In this document: one piece after another, positions 12,628-24,244 of the stretch
Position numbering within the stretch: position 1 is the stretch's first letter
Layout of the letters: each line of letters starts with the position of its first letter
Assembly: GCA_037389465.1 (NCBI GenBank)
Contig: JAZARR010000204.1
Location: 1,011,001 to 1,075,000, forward strand
Origin: Baylisascaris procyonis
Lineage: Eukaryota > Nematoda > Chromadorea > Rhabditida > Ascarididae
Length of the DNA stretch: 64,000 nucleotides
Direction of reading: 5' to 3'
Notes under the pieces: model-generated
The model's database searches: none
What the model was told of the DNA's origin: nothing
The model's input: only the letters and a program-made list of their open reading frames with translations
Program-made: the position numbers and the translations under genes

Positions 12628-15589
12628 CGGGAGTTTTGTAAGATTTCTGCCATTTCGTGCTCGATTCTAAAACATTCTCCTAAACCTCTCCTAGTTAGGG
12701 AGCGTTTAGTACATACCAAAATAGATAAGGCGTGTGAGTTCTAGTCAAAGGATCGCAGGTTCGGTCCCCTGCCTCGGCCTGGAGTTTTGTAAGATTTCTG
12801 CCATTTCGTGCTCGATTCTAAGACATTCTCCTAAACCTCTCCTAGTTAGGGAGCGTTTAGTACATACCAAAATAGATAAGGCGTGTGAGTTCTAGTCAAA
12901 GGATCGCAGGTTCGGTCCCCTGCCTCGGCCTGGAGTTTTGTAAGATTTCTGCCATTTCGTGCTCGATTCTAAAACATTCTCCTAAACCTCTCCTAGTTAG
13001 GGAGTGTTTAGTACATACCAAAATAGATAAAGCGTGTGAGTTCTAGTCAAAGGATCGCAGGTTCGGTCCCCTGCCTCGGCCGGGAGTTTTGTAAGATTTC
13101 TGCCATTTCGTGCTCGATTCTAAAACATTCTCCTAAACCTCTCCTAGTTAGGGAGCGTTTAGTACATACCAAAATAGATAAGGCGTGTGAGTTCTAGTCA
13201 AAGGATCGCAGGTTCGGTCCCCTGCCTCGGCCTGGAGTTTTGTAAGATTTCTGCCATTTCGTGCTCGATTCTAAAACATTCTCCTAAACCTCTCCTAGTT
13301 AGGGAGCGTTTAGTACATACCAAAATAGATAAGGCGTGTGAGTTCTAGTCAAAGGATCGCAGGTTCGGTCCCCTGCCTCGGCCTGGAGTTTTGTAAGATT
13401 TCTGCCATTTCGTGCTCGATTCTAAAACATTCTCCTAAACCTCTCCTAGTTAGGGAGCGTTTAGTACATACCAAAATAGATAAGGCGTGTGAGTTCTAGT
13501 CAAAGGATCGCAGGTTCGGTCCCCTGCCTCGGCCTGGAGTTTTGTAAGATTTCTGCCATTTCGTGCTCGATTCTAAAACATTCTCCTAAACCTCTCCTAG
13601 TTAGGGAGCGTTTAGTACATACCAAAATAGATAAAGCGTGTGAGTTCTAGTCAAAGGATCGCAGGTTCGGTCCCCTGCCTCGGCCGGGAGTTTTGTAAGA
13701 TTTCTGCCATTTCGTGCTCGATTCTAAAACATTCTCCTAAACCTCTCCTAGTTAGGGAGCGTTTAGTACATACCAAAATAGATAAGGCGTGTGAGTTCTA
13801 GTCAAAGGATCGCAGGTTCGGTCCCCTGCCTCGGCCTGGAGTTTTGTAAGATTTCTGCCATTTCGTGCTCGATTCTAAAACATTCTCCTAAACCTCTCCT
13901 AGTTAGGGAGCGTTTAGTACATACCAAAATAGATAAGGCGTGTGAGTTCTAGTCAAAGGATCGCAGGTTCGGTCCCCTGCCTCGGCCGGGAGTTTTGTAA
14001 GATTTCTGCCATTTCGTGCTCGATTCTAAAACATTCTCCTAAACCTCTCCTAGTTAGGGAGCGTTTAGTACATACCAAAACAGATAAGGCGTGTGAGTTC
14101 TAGTCAAAGGATCGCAGGTTCGGTCCCCTGCCTCGGCCGGGAGTTTTGTAAGATTTCTGCCATTTCGTGCTCGATTCTAAAACATTCTCCTAAACCTCTC
14201 CTAGTTAGGGAGCGTTTAGTACATACCAAAATAGATAAGGCGTGTGAGTTCTAGTCAAAGGATCGCAGGTTCGGTCCCCTGCCTCGGCCGGGAGTTTTGT
14301 AAGATTTCTGCCATTTCGTGCTCGATTCTAAAACATTCTCCTAAACCTCTCCTAGTTAGGGAGCGTTTAGTACATACCAAAATAGATAAGGCGTGTGAGT
14401 TCTAGTCAAAGGATCGCAGGTTCGGTCCCCTGCCTCGGCCTGGAGTTTTGTAAGATTTCTGCCATTTCGTGCTCGATTCTAAAACATTCTCCTAAACCTC
14501 TCCTAGTTAGGGAGCGTTTAGTACATACCAAAATAGATAAGGCGTGTGAGTTCTAGTCAAAGGATCGCAGGTTCGGTCCCCTGCCTCGGCCGGGAGTTTT
14601 GTAAGATTTCTGCCATTTCGTGCTCGATTCTAAAACATTCTCCTAAACCTCTCCTAGTTAGGGAGCGTTTAGTACATACCAAAATAGATAAGGCGTGTGA
14701 GTTCTAGTCAAAGGATCGCAGGTTCGGTCCCCTGCCTCGGCCGGGAGTTTTGTAAGATTTCTGCCATTTCGTGCTCGATTCTAAAACATTCTCCTAAACC
14801 TCTCCTAGTTAGGGAGTGTTTAGTACATACCAAAATAGATAAAGCGTGTGAGTTCTAGTCAAAGGATCGCAGGTTCGGTCCCCTGCCTCGGCCGGGAGTT
14901 TTGTAAGATTTCTGCCATTTCGTGCTCGATTCTAAAACATTCTCCTAAACCTCTCCTAGTTAGGGAGCGTTTAGTACATACCAAAATAGATAAGGCGTGT
15001 GAGTTCTAGTCAAAGGATCGCAGGTTCGGTCCCCTGCCTCGGCCTGGAGTTTTGTAAGATTTCTGCCATTTCGTGCTCGATTCTAAAACATTCTCCTAAA
15101 CCTCTCCTAGTTAGGGAGCGTTTAGTACATACCAAAATAGATAAGGCGTGTGAGTTCTAGTCAAAGGATCGCAGGTTCGGTCCCCTGCCTCGGCCGGGAG
15201 TTTTGTAAGATTTCTGCCATTTCGTGCTCGATTCTAAAACATTCTCCTAAACCTCTCCTAGTTAGGGAGCGTTTAGTACATACCAAAATAGATAAGGCGT
15301 GTGAGTTCTAGTCAAAGGATCGCAGGTTCGGTCCCCTGCCTCGGCCGGGAGTTTTGTAAGATTTCTGCCATTTCGTGCTCGATTCTAAAACATTCTCCTA
15401 AACCTCTCCTAGTTAGGGAGCGTTTAGTACATACCAAAATAGATAAGGCGTGTGAGTTCTAGTCAAAGGATCGCAGGTTCGGTCCCCTGCCTCGGCCGGG
15501 AGTTTTGTAAGATTTCTGCCATTTCGTGCTCGATTCTAAAACATTCTCCTAAACCTCTCCTAGTTAGGGAGTGTTTAGTACATACCAAA

Positions 15590-15700
15590 ATAGATAAGCG
15601 CTAGTCAAAGGATCGCAGGTTCGGTAGTTTTGTAAGATTTCTGCCATTTCGTGCTCGATTCTAAAACATTCTCCTAAACCTCTCCTAGTTAGGGATTTAG
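15590..15700 (+). repeat. Rearranged short satellite unit
   Basis: This is the only unit that breaks the 151-bp period. The spacing is 142 bp before it and 131 bp after it. It lacks the CGTGTGAGTT segment, the CCCCTGCCTCGGCC segment and part of GGAGCGTT. It sits at the junction between two similar blocks of the array. Confidence 0.9.
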
Positions 15701-18170
15701 TACATACCAAAATAGATAAGGCGTGTGAGTTCTAGTCAAAGGATCGCAGGTTCGGTCCCCTGCCTCGGCCGGGAGTTTTGTAAGATTTCTGCCATTTCGT
15801 GCTCGATTCTAAAACATTCTCCTAAACCTCTCCTAGTTAGGGAGCGTTTAGTACATACCAAAATAGATAAGGCGTGTGAGTTCTAGTCAAAGGATCGCAG
15901 GTTCGGTCCCCTGCCTCGGCCTGGAGTTTTGTAAGATTTCTGCCATTTCGTGCTCGATTCTAAAACATTCTCCTAAACCTCTCCTAGTTAGGGAGCGTTT
16001 AGTACATACCAAAATAGATAAGGCGTGTGAGTTCTAGTCAAAGGATCGCAGGTTCGGTCCCCTGCCTCGGCCGGGAGTTTTGTAAGATTTCTGCCATTTC
16101 GTGCTCGATTCTAAAACATTCTCCTAAACCTCTCCTAGTTAGGGAGCGTTTAGTACATACCAAAACAGATAAGGCGTGTGAGTTCTAGTCAAAGGATCGC
16201 AGGTTCGGTCCCCTGCCTCGGCCGGGAGTTTTGTAAGATTTCTGCCATTTCGTGCTCGATTCTAAAACATTCTCCTAAACCTCTCCTAGTTAGGGAGCGT
16301 TTAGTACATACCAAAATAGATAAGGCGTGTGAGTTCTAGTCAAAGGATCGCAGGTTCGGTCCCCTGCCTCGGCCGGGAGTTTTGTAAGATTTCTGCCATT
16401 TCGTGCTCGATTCTAAAACATTCTCCTAAACCTCTCCTAGTTAGGGAGCGTTTAGTACATACCAAAATAGATAAGGCGTGTGAGTTCTAGTCAAAGGATC
16501 GCAGGTTCGGTCCCCTGCCTCGGCCTGGAGTTTTGTAAGATTTCTGCCATTTCGTGCTCGATTCTAAAACATTCTCCTAAACCTCTCCTAGTTAGGGAGC
16601 GTTTAGTACATACCAAAATAGATAAGGCGTGTGAGTTCTAGTCAAAGGATCGCAGGTTCGGTCCCCTGCCTCGGCCGGGAGTTTTGTAAGATTTCTGCCA
16701 TTTCGTGCTCGATTCTAAAACATTCTCCTAAACCTCTCCTAGTTAGGGAGCGTTTAGTACATACCAAAATAGATAAGGCGTGTGAGTTCTAGTCAAAGGA
16801 TCGCAGGTTCGGTCCCCTGCCTCGGCCGGGAGTTTTGTAAGATTTCTGCCATTTCGTGCTCGATTCTAAAACATTCTCCTAAACCTCTCCTAGTTAGGGA
16901 GTGTTTAGTACATACCAAAATAGATAAAGCGTGTGAGTTCTAGTCAAAGGATCGCAGGTTCGGTCCCCTGCCTCGGCCGGGAGTTTTGTAAGATTTCTGC
17001 CATTTCGTGCTCGATTCTAAAACATTCTCCTAAACCTCTCCTAGTTAGGGAGCGTTTAGTACATACCAAAATAGATAAGGCGTGTGAGTTCTAGTCAAAG
17101 GATCGCAGGTTCGGTCCCCTGCCTCGGCCTGGAGTTTTGTAAGATTTCTGCCATTTCGTGCTCGATTCTAAAACATTCTCCTAAACCTCTCCTAGTTAGG
17201 GAGCGTTTAGTACATACCAAAATAGATAAGGCGTGTGAGTTCTAGTCAAAGGATCGCAGGTTCGGTCCCCTGCCTCGGCCGGGAGTTTTGTAAGATTTCT
17301 GCCATTTCGTGCTCGATTCTAAAACATTCTCCTAAACCTCTCCTAGTTAGGGAGCGTTTAGTACATACCAAAATAGATAAGGCGTGTGAGTTCTAGTCAA
17401 AGGATCGCAGGTTCGGTCCCCTGCCTCGGCCGGGAGTTTTGTAAGATTTCTGCCATTTCGTGCTCGACTCTAAAACATTCTCCTAAACCTCTCCTAGTTA
17501 GGGAGTGTTTAGTACATACCAAAATAGATAAAGCGTGTGAGTTCTAGTCAAAGGATCGCAGGTTCGGTCCCCTGCCTCGGCCGGGAGTTTTGTAAGATTT
17601 CTGCCATTTCGTGCTCGATTCTAAAACATTCTCCTAAACCTCTCCTAGTTAGGGAGCGTTTAGTACATACCAAAATAGATAAGGCGTGTGAGTTCTAGTC
17701 AAAGGATCGCAGGTTCGGTCCCCTGCCTCGGCCGGGAGTTTTGTAAGATTTCTGCCATTTCGTGCTCGATTCTAAAACATTCTCCTAAACCTCTCCTAGT
17801 TAGGGAGTGTTTAGTACATACCAAAATAGATAAAGCGTGTGAGTTCTAGTCAAAGGATCGCAGGTTCGGTCCCCTGCCTCGGCCGGGAGTTTTGTAAGAT
17901 TTCTGCCATTTCGTGCTCGATTCTAAAACATTCTCCTAAACCTCTCCTAGTTAGGGAGCGTTTAGTACATACCAAAATAGATAAGGCGTGTGAGTTCTAG
18001 TCAAAGGATCGCAGGTTCGGTCCCCTGCATCGGCCTGGAGTTTTGTAAGATTTCTGCCATTTCGTGCTCGATTCTAAAACATTCTCCTAAACCTCTCTAG
18101 TCATGGAGAGTTCAGTGCCTACCAAAACAGATAAGGCGTCTGAGTTCTGGTCAAAAGATTACAGTTGGCG

Positions 18171-18416
18171 TTATGATGGAAATACGCGTATCTTAATGCG
18201 ATGTTTACACGATTGCCTGTAGTGATCATAGACGTCTCCAATCACCATACTGGCAGCACCTGTCACCTTTATCAATCCCATAGTGGTTGAATTCAGGTTC
18301 TTGGTTAGCTCCACCACTTTCATCATTTCTGGATGACGTTGTTGACACCTCTCATTCGTTAAGTTGTTTTCCGTTTCTATCGTTTCCCGCATTCGCACTC
18401 TTTTCGATAACCACAC
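18171..18416 (-). other. Doubtful coding-like stretch
   Basis: An 81-residue open frame on the minus strand has a more GC-rich third codon position than neighbouring DNA. It contains segments such as NLNSTTMGLIKVTGAASMV and DVYDHYRQ. A possible acceptor (GGAACAG) lies just upstream. I recognise no family and find no partner exon. It may be an exon of an unknown gene, a decayed element, or chance. Confidence 0.2.
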
Positions 18417-18516
18417 TGTTCCACCTAGAGGCCGTCAAACTTTTAGTCATGGATATGTTTCTGCATAGCATTGAGGTGATTATGAGGAAATTTCGTGAGG
18501 GTATTTATCACTCATA

Positions 18517-21500
18517 ATTTTAATATTCTTTTCGTTGGTCTCACCAGGGCGAAAGCATCTTGCTCTGATAGAAAATGATAAAGTTGAATTATCGTTATAT
18601 GCCAAACTTTTGCATTTATAATAAATTTTTTTCAAAATTTACATCAAGAAAATGCATTAATGGCAATATTTTATCTTTGCGTATTTGTATATATTTATCA
18701 ATCTATCTCTGATTGTTTCAACTTAAAAAAAAAATCATTAAAACTAATGTTATGAAAGTGGATTAATATAGCCCGAGCATGCACGATCATTGATAATACC
18801 GATGAAAGACAATTTAATTTTATGGTTTTTTCATTATTCAATTTCTTTCATTGAAATTATTCTCATAAATTGTGAGAATCGAAAATAAAATATTCGAAGC
18901 AAGATAACAGGGCAAGAATCGTTTATTAGAATCAATTTCTATTACAATAGAATTCAAAAACTATCACTATAGATCTAAATGCTTATCTAGAACGAGCATA
19001 ATTATTGAACTTCAAATATACAAATGCCAGCTGTGGATCAAAGTTCATCCCGATCAATGAATTTCTGTATGTGTGGTCGTAGCGTTTAGTGGAGTCTATA
19101 GGAGATTAGCATTATTCCGTATTCGATGCTTTATTGATGGTTCATATATCAATGAATTCATTAACCTTATTTACCCTCAAAGGGAGAGACGTACTTATTT
19201 TGGGAGGGAAAGAGGGATGGCGATGGAGCTATTCTGGCGATCCATAAAAGGGTCAGGCAAATGTCCTTTCCTTCGGGAAGTTGTTTCCCGAAATGAATGG
19301 GATCCACTGTGGTCACGAGAATAAGGCAAACGACTGCTTACCGCATTTTGCCGTCTGTGCATGTATGTGTGTGTGTGTGTGTACAGGAGAGAGTCGTGTA
19401 TAGGCAGACGACATACAAATGCGATAGTGTGTGATATCGAGAGGGGCAAAGAAGAATGATGTGGTGTGATCTTCGTTGAGAGATTAACACACGCACACAC
19501 ACACATAGAGCAATCGTGGTTCGGTCGATCGGCAGCAATATTTTTCGCGTCTATTTTGTGATCAATTAGATGCGTTTATATTAAGCATCAATTCTTGTGG
19601 TTTTATTGGTTTTTCTTAGGTTTTCAAGTAGGGAAAAGTAGATGAGGAGAACCAAACCCCTCTCTTTCCCATTCCCCTTTCCCTTCCTCCCCTCCTATTC
19701 CCTTTCATTTTGTTTGTATATTTTTCCGCTCAGGAACATTGAAATAAAAATAAATAAATATAATATTTTATAATAAATTACAAAAAATTGCCACTATTTG
19801 AAGAGCTTATCAACAAGACATTTTTGATTAATGAACATTTTGCTAATGTTTAGGCGTGAAAGGTTTGGCAAATGGAAGGGAAGGGATGGGAAAGGATGCC
19901 TTCGTTCATGATCGTTTTCTTTGCCTATTATGTGCAACAATGAACAATGCTTTATTTGAAAATTATAACGTTTTGTGAATCAGCGCCAAGTACCTGTAAT
20001 TTTTGGTTGATGCATAGGCTAGGATTTGCAATCCCGATCATGTCCCCGTTAATTGAAACTCCTAGAAGGGGGCAGACCTGAATGTTTTTCAGGTTTTCCA
20101 ACTTCCGGCATTTTTTGACGTTTTATTTATCACACCTTCTTTTCACACTATTCCGATTTAATTCTCATTTCCAATTGCGTAAAGAGAAAACTCTCATGGA
20201 AATCAATATGACTCTGTAAAGGATAGAAACGATTCGTGAACTCTTCAAAGAATAGTTTATCAATCTTCATCATATTTGCGAAATTCGTACCGTTTTTTAC
20301 TTTATTTTATTTAACTGATTTGCAAGTTTACATTGCTCATCTTTTGGGTATCTCAACGCCGGTCTTTATGTTTGCTTTGAATAAATAGTTATACTGATTA
20401 TTTGGCCGCTTTAAATATCGTAACAACCCCGGTTGGTAAGTATCATGATTCAGGTTTCCAATTATTCAGAGCGGAAGGGAGGTGGGAAAGAATTAAGCCT
20501 ATAATTAAAGTGAAGCAACTTTCCCACCTTCCCGGGAATGAGCTTGTGAACTTTTTCCTTATTTTTTTTTATCATTGAAATTTATTTGTAAAATTCATTG
20601 CATATTCTCAACAGCTTAGTTTCGGATGCTAGAAAACTGTGGATTTTTCGGCCACCTCGACGAGTAGGAAATTTAGGTGAGTAGTACCACTTACGATAAT
20701 TCAGTTCTTAACATTTCTATTTGCATAAAGATTTTAGGTCTATAGAGAACAATTTTTGTGTTATATGTGGGCAATATTTTTGAACGTCCTAGAAGAAAAG
20801 ACATAGAAAATCACCTGACTGGTGATCTTCAAATTGTGATGCTTAATTCCTTGCATAACTTTATATTCCTATCAGATTTTTTTTTAAATTTATATATTTT
20901 TATTCAAATATCATCTTTATATTATTTATATTTTATTTACATATATTTTAAAATTTCTATATTTACATATTTTATATTGATATTTGCACATTTCTGCACT
21001 ACTCGTTTGTAGTGAAGTATTTAGAGATGAGGTGCAAAAAAAATTGCATTTGTGTACTATCGAAATGTATGCGTTTGATATTTGAAGAGAGGATTGACGT
21101 GTTATATGTACACGTGACATATTTTCATCTGTCTTGTCTGTCACGCATCCAGACTATTTATGCTAATCGCTTTGAAATGATCGTTTTATCTATTCCTTTA
21201 TAATTTTTAGATCCTGAGCTCGAACTTAAGCTCGAGCAACTTTACTTGAAGTAACCGTTTTACAATTACTGTTTACGTCCTTAGGCTTATGAATTGGAAC
21301 TTCGAATCTGTTTCGTAAAAATTGATGGATTTTATTGCTAGTAACATAACTATGCGTCAAATGTGTTTTCCAGATTTAAACCTCCACAAACTTCAATGAA
21401 AGTCTAAACATCTGTTAAAATGGATTTACTTGTATTTGTTCGTTTAATTTCAACGAGCCTAGAAGTTGAATTCAAACGTACTGTTCATTTCTTTTCTGCC

Positions 21501-22082
21501 AAATGCGCCATTTTGATTTTTATTTCATTGGTGGATATTCAAAGAACAAAACAGCTAAGGATTGAGGAGAACGTATTTCTGCCATTTTTCGAAGATCAAT
21601 AATGCACGATATGTGCTTTTTATAGTTGATTTGTTTTGCAATTGATTATAAACAGAAACATCGCAAAAAAAAAAAAACTTGCGCTTGCATGTACCTTATT
21701 CCATTAGCAGCAGCCTTAATCGTTAGCATCAGCGCTGACATGGATCGACATTAAACTATATATATTAAAGCTTATTTTTTAGCATATTATCATTAAACAG
21801 AAGCATTGGTATAGTGCACATATAACTGAATGCTTTATGGTAATGAATTTGCATAGAAATTGATCTGCATCGGGATATGCAACGCGTATAGCTTTGTTTG
21901 GTTAGCCTAATTGTGCGGATAACGAATATATGATGATTGATTAAAGCCGGATTAAATATGAAGATTTGATTGATTCGACAGATGAGTAAATAGGCATCGA
22001 TTGGTTTTGTAGATATGCTCGTGTCACAATTGTTTTTATTACGCTGATTGATGTTGTTTGTTTGGAGTGCAATTCGTTTGAT
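18517..22082. other. Intergenic, no gene recognised
   Basis: AT-rich sequence with short unrelated open frames. A GT/CA microsatellite pair at about 19365-19382 and 19490-19504 creates spurious frames there. I see no exon chain that keeps phase and no RNA gene. Confidence 0.5.
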
Positions 22083-22087
22083 ATATT

Positions 22088-22135
<48 letters not shown>

Positions 22136-22154
22136 TATATATTTTGATATATAT

Positions 22155-22245
<91 letters not shown>
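22083..22245. repeat. (TA)n microsatellite, interrupted
   Basis: Two long TA runs are separated by a short TATATTTTGATATATATTAAA-like interruption. Both strands are open through the run, producing artificial Tyr-Ile polypeptide frames. Confidence 0.97.
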
Positions 22246-22248
<3 letters not shown>

Positions 22249-22249
22249 A

Positions 22250-22451
22250 AATAAAGAAATAGTCTAGATCGATCTCCGTGCACATACATCGTTTTTGCAT
22301 GTCTATCACGATGAATGCAAAGTACATTCGGTGACGTGTAATACCCGTTTGGTAAATATTTCACACGTGATGTTGTTGATTGTTCCCATACGGCAGCAAT
22401 TGCCTCATTTGTGATTGCGGTGATAGATCGCTTCAATCGAATTGTTGACAT
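22250..22451 (-). other. Candidate orphan exon
   Basis: From ATG at 22451 the minus strand reads about 65 codons with codon choice similar to the real exons in this window, including ITNEAIAAVWEQSTTSRVKY and NGYYTSPNVLCIHRD, before running into the TA microsatellite. I do not recognise the family, and there is no second exon that I can join. It could be one exon of an undetected minus-strand gene. Confidence 0.25.
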
Positions 22452-23352
22452 GTTTCTTTATAGATTTAAAGGAAATAATAGCATTCATCTTTTTTTTCAT
22501 CTTTTTTTTTCAACGGCTATTTTTCATTAGCATAGTGAATATAGAACATAAATATTTGTACTTTTAAATTAGATCGTTTATGCGAAAAAAATATATTAAA
22601 ATGGTTAAAAAGAATGTTTAAGAAGTATTTATTTATTTATTTAAATATATACATCGATTCTATATGAAATATGCATCGATTCTCATTTTTGAATGTTTCT
22701 TATGCAAGCGATTGATGAACATTGTTTGAACTCAGTGATAACGTTTTGTGATAACGCATGCAGTGGTGATAGTGGTCAGTGATCGAGCGCAAGGCTAAAT
22801 GCACGATGCTAATAGTGTATAGTGATAACAAGCTGGATGTTTATAGTGCAAGGTTGTAGTGTATGAATGTTACTACTCAAGCAGATTTCTGAAATATGTA
22901 AATTCAATTCCCCCTTGATTTTAATATTTTCTTATGCAAAATTTAACTAAACGTTCTTTTACTTTCTTTGATTCTGTCGTGAAAAATTGCCTCAATATTT
23001 TAGCTTATTGCTTATTATACGCTTTATCTGTGCATTTTTGATGAAAATTTTATGCAACGCTTATGGTGAACGAAACCTTTTGCCAACTACTACCGATGAA
23101 ATGCCCGTCCATTTTATTTGACGATCTACACAACTTGTGTTAAAGATGTATCGCCTAGATCAGCGCTGCTTCAAGCAATCGGCCATTTCGTGTTTTTCCA
23201 GTTGTTTTCGGTACTGTTAAATATAGGCTTCGAGAATTTTTGTTTCACGTACTTAACGATCCATCCTTATATATGTGGGCATATAATCTGGGTTACTATT
23301 GAAATGTGCCTTCAGGAAAAGCGACAGTATTTGATCGAAATTTGCGCGTGAA

Positions 23353-23386
23353 TGACGTCATCGGAAGTTGCGTATGAATGACGTCA
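23353..23386. promoter_or_regulatory. Paired TGACGTCA (CRE-like) sites
   Basis: Two perfect TGACGTCA palindromes at 23353-23360 and 23379-23386 both sit in a GAATGACGTCA context, 26 bp apart. They lie about 730 bp upstream of the LMBR1 start. TGACGTCA is the classical CREB/ATF bZIP site. Regulation of LMBR1 is inference from position only. Confidence 0.4.
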
Positions 23387-24111
23387 ATGTGGCGCACTAA
23401 TCGCCCATTTTCGTTGAGAGTGCATACCATTTCAGTGAACTGTGGTCTTTGCATGAACTTTGCTTATGAAGGCATTAAGGCTGTGTTAAGTGAATGTTTT
23501 AATACTGAAGTTTGTTGTTATTTCATTTCGCAGCATTTGTTCGATTTTCATTCCCATTTATGACTGTTATCCTTCTTGAAGGATAGCGAATGATGAGTAG
23601 ATTAGTAAAGCAATTAGAACTATCTTTCCTCTTTTTAAGCTTTTTTAAAAAATATTTATTTAGAAAAAGCGTTGTTTGCGATTATGTTTATTGTGTGTAT
23701 TTGTTAGTTTTTTCAGTTATTTCAAATTCTACACCGCGATAATTGCAATATTGGAGTTTAATAGGAATAATTTAAAACATAAATTAATTTAGTGAAATTA
23801 GTTGTATTTTTGTTGATCGTCGCATATATGGCTTTTGGATATTCAAAAATGTTGTGGGATTAACCAACGAAATATTGAAGTACGAACGATAGTTGCTCGT
23901 TGATTATTTATGCAAAAGTGCATTAATTGTTATATTCAACGCAAAAAGCGCGCATCGTGCTAACTCACCTGGTGCACTTCCCCATTTGTTTATTCAGCGA
24001 TTATGCTAAAAATGTTGTGACGTTTAGTTTATCTTATAAAATATTTTTGTTAGATATTCAGGAAGAGTTGCTCTAGATTGGTCGAATTTTTATCGACTCT
24101 TGAAATGGGAA

Positions 24112-24209
24112 ATGGAAATTAATGAAGAATTCGACGACGAGCGACAGCAACGCTTCCATCAGTTCGTTCGACAACATATTGTTCGTTCATCTATTTTCTT
24201 ATTCATTTC

Positions 24210-24244
<35 letters not shown>

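Larger units (their letters stand above)
12553..18150 (+). repeat. 151-bp satellite array, ~37 units
   Basis: The motif GGATCGCAGGTTCGG recurs exactly every 151 bp from 12601 to 15470 (20 units). A shortened unit follows at 15612, and the register resumes at 15743 and runs to 18008 (16 more), so about 37 units. Copies differ at a few sites: CCGGG or CCTGG after CCTCGG, AAGGCG or AAAGCG, GAGCG or GAGTG. Unit 1 has the tRNA-like A box; all later units keep only the B-box half. Each unit also holds an imperfect hairpin (AAAC..CTCC with GGAG..GTTT). The last unit decays after 18095. The array has no coding content. Confidence 0.97.

Noticed and set aside
12553..18150. CRISPR-like array
   Set aside because: The whole 151-bp unit is conserved with no variable spacers, and the window is clearly eukaryotic. 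It is a satellite.
19073..19538. Overlapping frames on both strands around 19.2-19.5 kb
   Set aside because: They are driven by GT/CA microsatellites (Thr-His and Val-Cys runs) with no family resemblance.
22086..22250. Tyr-Ile polypeptides over TA runs (also at 46167-46477, 62364-62697 and 63615-63824)
   Set aside because: Translations of a TA microsatellite with no flanking coding similarity.
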